This document shows, one piece after another, positions 19,124 through 27,130 of a stretch of 64,000 nucleotides of DNA. Source of the stretch: Moorena sp. SIOASIH (lineage in GTDB: Bacteria; Cyanobacteriota; Cyanobacteriia; Cyanobacteriales; Coleofasciculaceae); the NCBI RefSeq assembly GCF_010671925.1, contig NZ_JAAHIH010000001.1, positions 62,001-126,000 of the forward strand, read 5' to 3'. Position 1 is the stretch's first letter. Every line of letters begins with the position of its first letter. Under the pieces are notes generated by a model. The model made no database searches. It was not told where the DNA came from and saw nothing but the letters and a program-made list of their open reading frames with translations. A program made the translations under genes and the position numbers.

Positions 19124-20014
19124 TTACCCAAGCTTTTGATAAAGTTCTGCTAGCATTTGCCTCAAAGATTGACGCCAATGGGGCGGATAGGTTCCCAATG
19201 TTTGGGATATTTTCTGGTTTGAGAGGACTGAGTAAGCAGGACGCTGAGCGGGAGTGGGGTATTCTGGGGTAGTAATTGGCACAACTCGCTGCAATTTTAA
19301 GGGGAAGCCCAGAAGTTTGGCTTCTTCAAAGATGGCAACGGCAAAGTCATACCAACTAGTGACACCACTGTTGGTGAAGTGATAGATTCCTCCTACCACT
19401 GGATTAGAATCCATTGCTTGCAAAAGTTGAGTAATGGTTACTGCTATATCCTTAGCCCAGGTAGGAGTACCCACTTGATCCGCTACCACCCGAAGCTCTT
19501 CTCGCTCAGCCCCCAGTCGTAGCATGGTTTTGACAAAGTTGCCATGACCACGAGTACCGTAAACCCAAGCAGTCCTAAGGATGAGAATGCGATCGCATTT
19601 TTGCTGCACCCCTTCTTCCCCTTGCAGTTTCGACTCACCATAAGAACCGATGGGGTTAGGAATATCTTGCTCCGTGTAAGGAGTATTTTTTTTGCCATCG
19701 AAAACATAGTCAGTGGAAATATGGAGCAGGATGGCTCCTAAATTCTGAGCTTCCTCTGCCATGATGGTTGGAGCAACAGCATTAATCGATTTAGCCAGTG
19801 CCAGTTCTGTCTCTGCTTTATCCACAGCCGTGTAAGCCGCTGCATTGACAATCACGTCAGGCTTAATCTGATCAATTACCTGACGAATACTATCTGGCTG
19901 AGCTAAGTCCATATCGCTGCGCCCCACACCGATGACTTGGCCTAGGGGACTCAGAGTATCTTCCAACTCTTGACCCACTTGTCCAGTAATCCCAGTGAGT
20001 AAGATTTTTTTCAT
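19124..20014 (-). CDS. rfbD: dTDP-4-dehydrorhamnose reductase
   Basis: The 296-aa protein catalyses the last step of dTDP-L-rhamnose synthesis. It starts with LLTGITGQVGQEL (NADPH-binding), then VIVNAAAYTAVDKAE, HISTDYVFDG, PIGSYGESKLQGE (catalytic YxxxK) and RTAWVYG. Length is normal. It would form one transcription unit with rfbC and rfbA/rfbB, but a 1.3-kb iscB element now separates it from rfbC. Confidence 0.95.
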   Translation of the reverse strand: MKKILLTGITGQVGQELEDTLSPLGQVIGVGRSDMDLAQPDSIRQVIDQIKPDVIVNAAAYTAVDKAETELALAKSINAVAPTIMAEEAQNLGAILLHISTDYVFDGKKNTPYTEQDIPNPIGSYGESKLQGEEGVQQKCDRILILRTAWVYGTRGHGNFVKTMLRLGAEREELRVVADQVGTPTWAKDIAVTITQLLQAMDSNPVVGGIYHFTNSGVTSWYDFAVAIFEEAKLLGFPLKLQRVVPITTPEYPTPAQRPAYSVLSNQKISQTLGTYPPHWRQSLRQMLAELYQKLG

Positions 20015-20078
20015 CTGTCCGCCTCCCGGTCGTCTCCCGCTATAATCAAAGATTTAGCGGTGAGACGTGCCATATAAA

Positions 20079-20099
20079 CACCTGGGGAAACCCCAGGTG
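20079..20099 (-). terminator. Perfect hairpin just downstream of iscB
   Basis: CACCTGGGG and CCCCAGGTG form a 9-bp stem with an AAA loop, starting nine bases past the iscB stop. No T-run follows. It is best read as the right-end palindrome of the IscB element, with possible terminator activity. Confidence 0.6.
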
Positions 20100-20107
20100 A
20101 CAGGCAC

Positions 20108-21403
20108 TCAGGAAAGGGAGGACAGGGTATTGATTTGATAAGCATATCCATCTTTTTTGTGAATTAGTGTACAGTACTTGTGGCTAATTCCTTGAATCAA
20201 CCCATTGCTAGTTGAAATGTTGAATGATCCAGTTTTACGAGTGGCAACCCGTCCAACGTAAGTTCCGATTTTTTTGCCCTTAGTAACAATTGCTTTGACA
20301 ATATCTCCGGTCTGAAAACCTTTGTGGATCTTAGTTCTTGAACAGTACCTCTTCGGGAATCCAAACTTGTCTGTTCGACAAATTTGACGAGTTCCATGAC
20401 CTTTAGCCATGATCGATAAAAATTGATAGTCCTCGACATAAATGTTTTGAACATTCCCCACACAAGCGGCGTCAATCCAATGAGTTTTAACTAGGTTAAA
20501 CCGACGTCGATTGTATTTAGTTTGACCTCCCGAACCTGTTTCTACTGGCAATCCGGTGAACTTAAGCTCGTTGTAAAGCTTCCAGCGAGTCGCGTTAACC
20601 GCAGCGGCATCAGCTAGAGATCGTTTAGCTTGAGACAGAACTTGCTTCAAAACATCAGGCTTCCCTGATAAGAATTGTTCAATCTCCTGGCTTCCTTTAG
20701 CCTGGTTACAATCGTGACAAGCTATTGCCAGGTTGCTAACTCTGTCGGAACCCCCTAAAGATTTTGGCTTGATATGTTCAACTTCTAACCGGGCATCTGT
20801 CGCGCCACAGTAGGCGCATTTACGGTTCCATTTTTCAAGCAAGTATTCTCGAATTTCGTAGCCGCATAAAGTACCTTGTTGATATTCAGTACCGGAGATT
20901 TCTGGGTTCTCCATCTTCTGAGTGTCAAACCGTACCAACTCCTGAGAAATACCCGCTATGGGACAAAAACGAATCAGTTTTTTAACCCAAGTCAAGATGT
21001 TATGAACTCTAGACATTAAGCTAGGAGCCAGCCATCCGGAGGGACGTTTCCGATTAAGAAAGCGAGGTTTTCTATAACGAGTTTTACGGCTACGACGAGA
21101 ACGTCTTAATTGCCGTCTTGAGGTTAAAGCGTCTCGGATTTGGAATCCACGATGCGTTATTTCAGCACCCCAAATAACAGTGTTGTCTTGCCGGTAGCTC
21201 ACGCCTGTTGTTTTTGCACCTGGGTCAATTTTTAACTGGTAATTATGAGTCCTACAATTTTCTACCTCCAAATCTGACAGGATAATTGTGAATGGATACC
21301 TTCTCAACACTTTGGCTCTACCTTGCTTGAGTAATAATCTGGCTCTGGCCGGACGGCAAGGGTCTAGTGGTTTCAAGTTTTTGTCGAGTACAAATACACG
21401 CAT
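20108..21403 (-). CDS. iscB: IscB RNA-guided nuclease
   Basis: The 431-aa protein is an ancestor-type relative of Cas9. In order it has: an N-terminal PLMP domain (MRVFVLDKNLKPLDPCRPAR); RuvC-I with Asp60 (KIDPGAKTTG); an Arg-rich bridge helix (RRQLRRSRRSRKTRYRKPRF); RuvC-II with Glu155 (GISQELVRFDTQ); an HNH domain with zinc-ribbon cysteines CAYC and CHDC and His210 (VEHIKPKSLGG); and RuvC-III with Asp311 (THWIDAAC). All catalytic residues are present. ATG 21403 is preferred over the ATG at 21424 because it gives the canonical start and has AGGAG about 10 bases upstream. No transposase gene is nearby, so mobility would need TnpA in trans. Confidence 0.93.
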   Translation of the reverse strand: MRVFVLDKNLKPLDPCRPARARLLLKQGRAKVLRRYPFTIILSDLEVENCRTHNYQLKIDPGAKTTGVSYRQDNTVIWGAEITHRGFQIRDALTSRRQLRRSRRSRKTRYRKPRFLNRKRPSGWLAPSLMSRVHNILTWVKKLIRFCPIAGISQELVRFDTQKMENPEISGTEYQQGTLCGYEIREYLLEKWNRKCAYCGATDARLEVEHIKPKSLGGSDRVSNLAIACHDCNQAKGSQEIEQFLSGKPDVLKQVLSQAKRSLADAAAVNATRWKLYNELKFTGLPVETGSGGQTKYNRRRFNLVKTHWIDAACVGNVQNIYVEDYQFLSIMAKGHGTRQICRTDKFGFPKRYCSRTKIHKGFQTGDIVKAIVTKGKKIGTYVGRVATRKTGSFNISTSNGLIQGISHKYCTLIHKKDGYAYQINTLSSLS

Positions 21404-21600
21404 AATTGTGTTTTCTCCTATCACTAGGGTGAAGTTAGCTTAGTCAAAGTTATTTCTCGGTACTTTCCCAATCGCACTGACTTAACTCAACTAGGTCTGT
21501 TTAACAATCGGGTTCTAGAGCTGGGGACTAGCTACGCATCCCCAGGTATGAACTTTAACTCTTAGAAATAACGGAGTTTTATGAAACTTAGACTGGTAAA
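21404..21600 (-). ncRNA. Probable omegaRNA of the IscB element
   Basis: IscB guides are encoded just upstream of the gene on the same strand. This otherwise non-coding region has RNA-like pairing: a long-range 9-bp stem GTTATTTCT (21449-21457) with AGAAATAAC (21564-21572), enclosing a hairpin CTGGGGA (21521-21527) with TCCCCAG (21539-21545). The guide would lie at the high-coordinate (5') end, beyond about 21575. The exact boundary is not visible in one copy. Confidence 0.55.
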
Positions 21601-21676
21601 CTATGAGCTTGAAAGCTCCCTTTATAGCCCGTTCGCGTCAGCGTCGGCTACGCCGAAGGGTTTAACGGTGAGTTGT

Positions 21677-22222
21677 TTACGCAAAAACCTCGGCTGTTTT
21701 GAAAGACTTACCCGCTTGATCTTTAGCCGACAGACTGGGAGAGTCGGTCAGAGGCCAATGAATGGCTAGGTCAGGGTCATTCCACACAATAGTCCGCTCG
21801 TGATCAGGAGCGTAGAAGTCGGTAGTCTTATATAAAACTTCAGCGAATTCAGAGACCACCAGGAATCCGTGAGCGAATCCAGCCGGAATCCAGATTTGTT
21901 GTTTATTTTCTGCACTCAGCAAACAACTAACCCACTGTCCAAAGGTCGGAGAGCTTTTTCTGATATCCACTGCCACATCAAATATCGTGCCGAGTAAAAC
22001 CCGCACCAGTTTACCTTGGGGCTGCTGAATCTGGTAGTGTAAGCCTCGAAGCACTCCTTGGGCTGAACGGGAATAGTTATCCTGGACAAACTCAGCGGTG
22101 ATCCCAGCTTTATCTGCTAGAACTCGTTTATTGTAGCTTTCAAAGAAAAAACCACGGTCATCACCAAAGACGCGGGGTTCAAGAATTAAGACTTCCGGTA
22201 TTTTGGTTTCAATAACATTCAT
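21677..22222 (-). CDS. rfbC: dTDP-4-dehydrorhamnose 3,5-epimerase
   Basis: This 181-aa cupin-fold epimerase is the third step of dTDP-L-rhamnose synthesis. Diagnostic segments are EPRVFGDDRGFFFESYN, FVQDNYSRSAQGVLRGLHYQ (catalytic His), GKLVRVLLGTIFDVAVDIR, WIPAGFAHGFLV and YKTTDFY with the catalytic Tyr. It is the first gene of the minus-strand rfb set. The iscB element with its omegaRNA begins within about 100 bp of its stop, after a degenerate GTTCGCGTCAGCG repeat. Confidence 0.95.
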   Translation of the reverse strand: MNVIETKIPEVLILEPRVFGDDRGFFFESYNKRVLADKAGITAEFVQDNYSRSAQGVLRGLHYQIQQPQGKLVRVLLGTIFDVAVDIRKSSPTFGQWVSCLLSAENKQQIWIPAGFAHGFLVVSEFAEVLYKTTDFYAPDHERTIVWNDPDLAIHWPLTDSPSLSAKDQAGKSFKTAEVFA

Positions 22223-22557
22223 AGAGTTCTCTGGTTGATTAGCGCTAGCGTGTTAAAGTGATCAACTCCTCATCAAGTTTGTGTTATCTACACTTAAATA
22301 ATTTCAAGAATTTGTAAACTTTTTGTGAACAATAGCATTTCTATTTGAGTTGTGAACAAAATCCCTTAGGGAAAGGCAAGAGTAATCCCCCCTAACCCCC
22401 CGCGCGAAAGGGGGGCGGGCAAGAGGCAAGAGTTAATTAACTATATAGGGATTTTTAGTAGTAGTTGCGTAGGGTGCCTTAGGGGCGGGCTCACGCTTAT
22501 TTTCCGCCTCTTGTGGCCTGATTGGGAAACTCCGCCCGAAAATAAGCATGAAACTGG
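22223..22557. other. Spacer upstream of rfbC
   Basis: No gene was seen. It holds an AT-rich rfbC promoter region and a CCCCCC/GGGGGG hairpin around 22394-22415 of the type that also occurs at 61423-61442. Confidence 0.6.
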
Positions 22558-22727
22558 CAAGATGCCAGTTCCACCAAGATGCCAGTTCCACCAAGATGCC
22601 GGTTCCACCAAGATGCCCGTTCCACCAAGATGCCGGTTCCACCAAGATGCCGGTTCCACCAAGATGCCGGTTCCACCAAGATGCCGGTTCCACCAAGATG
22701 CCCGTTCCACCAAGATGCCCATTCCAC
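22558..22727 (+). repeat. 17-bp tandem repeat, 10 copies
   Basis: Ten perfectly phased 17-bp units of the form AAGATGCC(A/G/C)GTTCCACC run from 22558 to 22727. Only bases 9 and 10 vary. Because 17 is not a multiple of three and the unit has no stop codon in most frames, long open frames appear on both strands; these are not genes. 22728-23030 downstream shows no gene. Confidence 0.95.
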
Positions 22728-23030
22728 CCACCAGGTCAAACAACTTTTAGGAGATGCACCCAATATGTCTTAAGCTTTACTTCGACTGCTATAAAACAAA
22801 ATCTTAAGAAAAGTAATTATAGTAGTCTGCACTTAAGTAGACTACACCTAGTTGTGTATAAAGGTAGGGATGGCAAGATGGGGAAGATTGTTCTAGGCTT
22901 AATCTGACGAACTTTTGTATTCTACTTAGTTAAAAATTGCGATCAGGATTTCGGAAAGGCGGATGCTGGAAATTATCAAAAAAATTAAATTAACTAAACT
23001 AAATTAACGAAAAGTCATTCAGATTACCGA

Positions 23031-23816
23031 TTACCGATTACCCATTACTTCAAGAACAAAATTACGAAAGAGCAATACTACCTCTGGGATGATTTGATGT
23101 CCCATGTCAAATTCTTGATACTTGACCTGTATCCCTAAACCAGTTAAAGTATCTCTAGCATTGTGAGCAGCCATTAACGGTACAACCTCGTCTTGTCTAC
23201 CATGAACTATCAAAATGGGTGGTAAGGATGAGCCTGTAGGAGCTTGGGGTCGGCTATGTAAATAGCCACTCATGGATACTAAGCCTGCTATTGGCAAGGT
23301 TAGTCCTACATCTAATGTCATGGCTCCTCCTTGGGAAAATCCACTCAGAATGGTGCGGGATAGGGGCACGCCAGTGGTGCCTTCGTTCGCGTAGCGTGGC
23401 CTTTTGGCCAGGGATTTGAGCCAATCAATTAGCAGCTGTCTGCTTTCGGTTAAGCCTTGATACTCGGAGCCATTCAAATCATACCACATTTTACCCCCAG
23501 GTACAGCAGGATGGTCAAAGGGAGCTTCAGCAAATAGAAACTGATAGTCTGGTAAGTTTAGCGCCTCTGCCAAAGTTACCAAATCTTCGAAGTTGGCTCC
23601 AAAGCCATGTAAGCAGACAATTAATCCAGTTGGTGGTTGATTGTTGGTAGGGGCAACGTTAATATATTTCAGTGGCAAAGATTTATCTCCAGAATTAGAG
23701 TAGGTGATCTCTTGAGAATTGTACGCTTTTTGGCAAGCAGTTGATAACAGCGTTATTCCCAGAGCTCCTAAACTTTGGAATAGAAATTTTCGTCGCTTAA
23801 ATGGATTGAGTTTCAC
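23031..23816 (-). CDS. Secreted carboxylesterase/phospholipase family lipoprotein
   Basis: The 261-aa alpha/beta hydrolase has HGFGANFEDLV (oxyanion-hole region), nucleophile GFSQGGAM, HGRQDEVVPL with the catalytic Asp, and GHQI with the catalytic His. The open frame extends upstream through a repeat array, but GTG 23816 gives NPFKRRKFLFQSLGALGITLLSTAC. That is a twin-arginine signal with a lipobox (LSTAC), so I choose it. It should be exported folded and lipidated, then cleave acyl esters. A copy of the GTTCGCGTAGCGTGGCC element lies in frame in mid-gene, adding [11 protein letters not shown]. Confidence 0.85.
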   Translation of the reverse strand: MKLNPFKRRKFLFQSLGALGITLLSTACQKAYNSQEITYSNSGDKSLPLKYINVAPTNNQPPTGLIVCLHGFGANFEDLVTLAEALNLPDYQFLFAEAPFDHPAVPGGKMWYDLNGSEYQGLTESRQLLIDWLKSLAKRPRYANEGTTGVPLSRTILSGFSQGGAMTLDVGLTLPIAGLVSMSGYLHSRPQAPTGSSLPPILIVHGRQDEVVPLMAAHNARDTLTGLGIQVKYQEFDMGHQIIPEVVLLFRNFVLEVMGNR

Positions 23817-23821
23817 AATTA

Positions 23822-24197
23822 ATAGGCTTTTGTTCGCGTAGCGTGGCCTATTGGCCAAGGTTGGGAGGTTGAAGGTTGGGAGGTTGAAGGTTGGGAGGTT
23901 GAAGGTTGGGAGGTTGAAGGTTGGGAGGTTGAAGGTTGGGAGGTTGAAGGTTGGGAGGTTGAAGGTTGGGAGGTTGAAGGGTTGAAGGTTGAAGGTTAGG
24001 AGGTTGAAGGTTGGAGGTTGTTTTTGCCCAGGCGTCCCTTGTAGGGTAGGTTGGAGTTTGATCACAGTGAGCTAATCTAAAATTACCATTACTGATTACT
24101 GATTACTGATTACTGATTACTGATTACTGATTACTGATTACTGATTACTGATTACTGATTACTGATTACTGATTACTGATTACTGATTACTGATTAT
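23822..24197. repeat. GGTTGGGAGGTTGAA and TGATTAC arrays upstream of the esterase
   Basis: A GTTCGCGTAGCGTGGCC element at 23832-23859 leads into about eight 15-bp units GGTTGGGAGGTTGAA (23859-24010). After a short unique stretch come about 15 copies of the heptamer TGATTAC (24087-24197). The first array keeps the esterase frame open as (NLPTF)n, which is an artefact. Confidence 0.95.
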
Positions 24198-24292
24198 CCT
24201 CAATCGTTCCACTATTCAGCAACGCCTTGCCTGTTGCTTTTGCTTGAGACAACTGCACAGGTTAAATCGCCTAACATCTATATACTAGTAGA

Positions 24293-25867
24293 GTGCTGTC
24301 TCAATCAGTTATGGATGCATCTAGATACTCGACAATTCGGGTATTTGACCCAGCCAATAACGAAGAAGGCTACAAAGTCTGCCATCAACAGGAAGCACAG
24401 GAGTTTTTTCAACAAACACTCCTGGGATTAGATCAAAAGGAAAGGTTATTAGCTCAGTGGGAGCGAGGTATCCAGGATTTACTGCTATGCTGGTTTCGCC
24501 CTGAGCTATCTACTGTTGATACTACATGTGATACTAAATACCGGGCGTTAGCTGGACTGTGTCTTCGGTGCTATGTTTCAATGCCTATCCTAAAGGCTTG
24601 TAAAACACTAGCGAGTCAGTTTTGCCTTGACTATCGGTTAACTTACCGTGAGCTGCTATCCTATGTACTCAATGATGATGGCAAAACTCCGATTATTCTC
24701 GATAGTGATGGCAAAGCTCAACTGGTTGTTAATAAGCAAGGTGACATTGAACCTGGACTTGGTCAGTTTTTTACGATTGATGTCTTGGCAAGCTATCGTC
24801 TGAACTCACCAGCTCGCTTAAGTTTGGACAATTGGGCATATCTGAAAACCAAACAACATCCTGATATCAAACGTTGCTTAGCTGAACAGGGATTGCCATT
24901 GTCGAGTAACTGGTCACTGTTGGGACGAGTTAAACTCAGACACCTTGAACAACTCTATCCACGCGATCGCAAACTAGTTGAAACGTTCCATACTGTCTAT
25001 TCTCAACACAGAAAACAGCAGCGGCGCAATAGAGTTAACCATAGAGTTAACCATAGAGTTAACCATAGAGTTAACCATAGAGTTAACCAATGCCTTGAGC
25101 CTAGGGATGAGCAACTCCAAGACATGCTCCACCTGTTGCCAGAACGTGGTGTTATCATCAATTCCACCAAAGAGCTTCACAAAGAACTAACCAGGATAGC
25201 CAAGGGTCTGCAAGAAGAGGAGATTTGGAGCCGCATAGGAAGTCCGATCTGGGAACCTCTAGAAGCACGGGATCCAGAAACTGGCGAGTATGTCCCCAAA
25301 GAATTACCTGATCTAAACTCTAGAAATACCATAGATCATTTAGGACAATCTGAATTGCAGGATTTTCTTGAACAGGGACTGATTGAGGTTTTAGATCACG
25401 CTATAGCGCAAGCGTTGGCTGAGCACATTGCCTCTAAAGAGCAAAGTCGCCGTTACGCTTGTTTTGCTTCAAAGGTTATCCCAGGTTTCCGATTCCTTTA
25501 CTGTGAGGGTAAGTCTCTTAAAGAGATAGCAACCCTTTTGAATATGAGCAATCATTCCCAAGCCAGCCGAGTCTTGGCACCAGGGAAACTGCTGAATCGC
25601 GTTCAGTATCTGAGTGTAGAAAATTTTTTCCAGCTTATCTCAACAACGACTAAGGGATTAGCTCTGGAAGAAAAGGCCACAAAGCTCGATTATTTGAGTA
25701 ACCTGATGCAGGAAGTCGAGGCTTTCTTGAACACACAAGTTTTTCAAGAAGCGGTAGCCGAACTGAGTACTTCTAAAACCCGTTCAATGACTAGTTTATT
25801 TGCTCAGCGAATGTGCCGATATCTAGATGAACACAACGATAAAAATCAAGGGAAAAAGAAACAATGA
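24293..25867 (+). CDS. HTH/sigma-region-4-like protein of the CHAT-CHASE2 cluster
   Basis: The 524-aa protein starts at GTG 24293 or ATG 24311. The N-terminal half is helical with a conserved-looking segment RLSLDNWAYLKTKQHPDIK. The C-terminal third has FRFLYCEGKSLKEIATLLNMSNHSQASRVLAPGKLLNRV, which looks like a helix-turn-helix of the sigma-70 region 4 kind. I infer DNA binding or transcription control; no sigma region 2 is visible. A run of five 12-bp repeats (25031-25090) adds (NHRV)n in mid-protein. Its stop overlaps the next start by four bases, so it is the first gene of an operon. Confidence 0.7.
   Translation: MLSQSVMDASRYSTIRVFDPANNEEGYKVCHQQEAQEFFQQTLLGLDQKERLLAQWERGIQDLLLCWFRPELSTVDTTCDTKYRALAGLCLRCYVSMPILKACKTLASQFCLDYRLTYRELLSYVLNDDGKTPIILDSDGKAQLVVNKQGDIEPGLGQFFTIDVLASYRLNSPARLSLDNWAYLKTKQHPDIKRCLAEQGLPLSSNWSLLGRVKLRHLEQLYPRDRKLVETFHTVYSQHRKQQRRNRVNHRVNHRVNHRVNHRVNQCLEPRDEQLQDMLHLLPERGVIINSTKELHKELTRIAKGLQEEEIWSRIGSPIWEPLEARDPETGEYVPKELPDLNSRNTIDHLGQSELQDFLEQGLIEVLDHAIAQALAEHIASKEQSRRYACFASKVIPGFRFLYCEGKSLKEIATLLNMSNHSQASRVLAPGKLLNRVQYLSVENFFQLISTTTKGLALEEKATKLDYLSNLMQEVEAFLNTQVFQEAVAELSTSKTRSMTSLFAQRMCRYLDEHNDKNQGKKKQ
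25031..25090 (+). repeat. In-frame 12-bp repeat, 5 copies, inside the HTH-like gene
   Basis: Five units of AGAGTTAACCAT (the last ends AA) encode RVNH repeats. The 12-bp length keeps the frame, so copy-number change alters only protein length. Confidence 0.95.
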
Positions 25868-27036
25868 ATAATATTATTATAGATTCAATGGATATAACCC
25901 TTCCAACCCGAGAAGTATTTTGGCTCGAACCTGAAGACTTTGAGCAAGCGAAGACGATTAGTGACAAAGTTAATGATGAGGCACACCAGGAGCAAAGTTA
26001 TCGAAATGGTTTAGCGTTATTTGGTTTTGAAAGATGGTTACAAGAACGGGTTGATCAGCTACCAATTATTACGGATAACTGTTCGGTGTATCAACCAGAT
26101 TATGCTAATCTCATTGATACGGTATGTAATTTGAAAGTTGGGGAGTTTAATCTGTGTATAATTGTCACAGAAAATCTCCAAGAGCCAGAGGTTAAGATAC
26201 CAATAGCTGCTGTTGAATTACCAGAACTTGCGGCTCATTTCTATATCGTTATTGAGGTGAAAAAAGACCAAGAACAGGGTATTATTCGAGGTGTTTTACG
26301 TCACGACGAGTTGGTTAACTATCGCGAATCAGCTAACTTACCACAAGGTAACCGTAACTATAATTTACCTCTGTCTTTATTTGATCAGCAACCCAATCAT
26401 TTACTGCACTACTTGCATTGGTTAGATTCCCAAGAGATCACAATTCCAGTTGCTGATACTAAGCGTTCTGTTCAGGAAATCCTACCATTCTTTGCTGAAA
26501 CAGCGATTAATACAGCAGAGTGGCTGCGAGGAGAAATGGATCAGTTAGCAAGCTGTTTATCTTGGCAACTGCTTCCTGACTATACTTTTTCTAAGTCATT
26601 GATGCGTCGGATTAGTCCAGTATCGGATGAACCAGACAGATATCGAGCGATCGCTAAAGAGTTGAGACGACAAAAAGGATTAATTGTTCCGGCTCATGCT
26701 CGTGGCTCTTACCAAACTGTTAATTTAAATGGCATTCTGTTCAAACTATGTGCTGTTACCTGGTTCATTTACCAGAAAGCACCAGAAGATACTCGAGAAT
26801 GGGCATTGCTATTGCTAATCGAAGACTGTCTTGGTAATACACTTCCCCCTGGTATGAAGTTACGAATCAGCGAATTCACTGGTGTTGTCTCTGAAGCGGT
26901 ATTGGTAAATGAACGTTATCTACATGTTGCAGTAGCAGGTAGCTGGAACCAAAAATTTGTAGTAACCATTTCTTTAAGTAACGGAGCATCATTAACTCTA
27001 CTTCCCTTTGCTTTTGAGCCTGATAAATGTTTATGA
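25864..27036 (+). CDS. DUF1822 family protein
   Basis: The 390-aa protein matches the cyanobacterial DUF1822 pattern: N-terminal LPTREVFWLEP, then QEQSYRNGLALFGFERWLQER, and a C-terminal beta-rich part ending VTISLSNGASLTLLPFAFEP. It has no signal peptide or membrane helix. The family is known mostly from gene neighbourhoods with CHAT/CHASE2 genes and has no assigned activity. Its ATG overlaps the stop of the HTH-like gene (ATGA). The CHAT-CHASE2 gene starts 95 bp after it, across an AGGGAGT heptamer array (27046-27112). Confidence 0.85.
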   Translation: MNNIIIDSMDITLPTREVFWLEPEDFEQAKTISDKVNDEAHQEQSYRNGLALFGFERWLQERVDQLPIITDNCSVYQPDYANLIDTVCNLKVGEFNLCIIVTENLQEPEVKIPIAAVELPELAAHFYIVIEVKKDQEQGIIRGVLRHDELVNYRESANLPQGNRNYNLPLSLFDQQPNHLLHYLHWLDSQEITIPVADTKRSVQEILPFFAETAINTAEWLRGEMDQLASCLSWQLLPDYTFSKSLMRRISPVSDEPDRYRAIAKELRRQKGLIVPAHARGSYQTVNLNGILFKLCAVTWFIYQKAPEDTREWALLLLIEDCLGNTLPPGMKLRISEFTGVVSEAVLVNERYLHVAVAGSWNQKFVVTISLSNGASLTLLPFAFEPDKCL

Positions 27037-27045
27037 TATTTTAAT

Positions 27046-27112
27046 AGGGAGTAGGGAGTAGGGAGTAGGGAGTAGGGAGTAGGGAGTAGGGAGTAGGGAG
27101 TAGAGAGTAGGG
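27046..27112 (+). repeat. AGGGAGT heptamer array between DUF1822 and CHAT-CHASE2 genes
   Basis: About nine copies of AGGGAGT fill the gap and end about 20 bp before the downstream start codon, so array length sets the intergenic spacing within the operon. Confidence 0.9.
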
Positions 27113-27130
27113 GGAATAAACAAGGAACAA

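Noticed and set aside
22558..22727. CRISPR array
   Set aside because: Regularly spaced repeats, but the unit is 17 bp with no spacers, and there are no cas genes. IscB and TnpB are stand-alone transposon nucleases.
22433..22907. Several long open frames on both strands over the 17-bp array
   Set aside because: They are produced by a stop-free 17-bp unit read in different frames; no start signals and no non-repetitive sequence support them.
23817..24065. N-terminal (NLPTF)n extension of the esterase
   Set aside because: It is a translated 15-bp repeat. A GTG at 23816 gives a proper Tat/lipobox signal, so the extension is not part of the gene.
24087..24197. Replication origin or iteron set
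   Set aside because: The repeats are pure TGATTAC heptamers like many other arrays here; no dnaA, rep gene or DnaA boxes are nearby.
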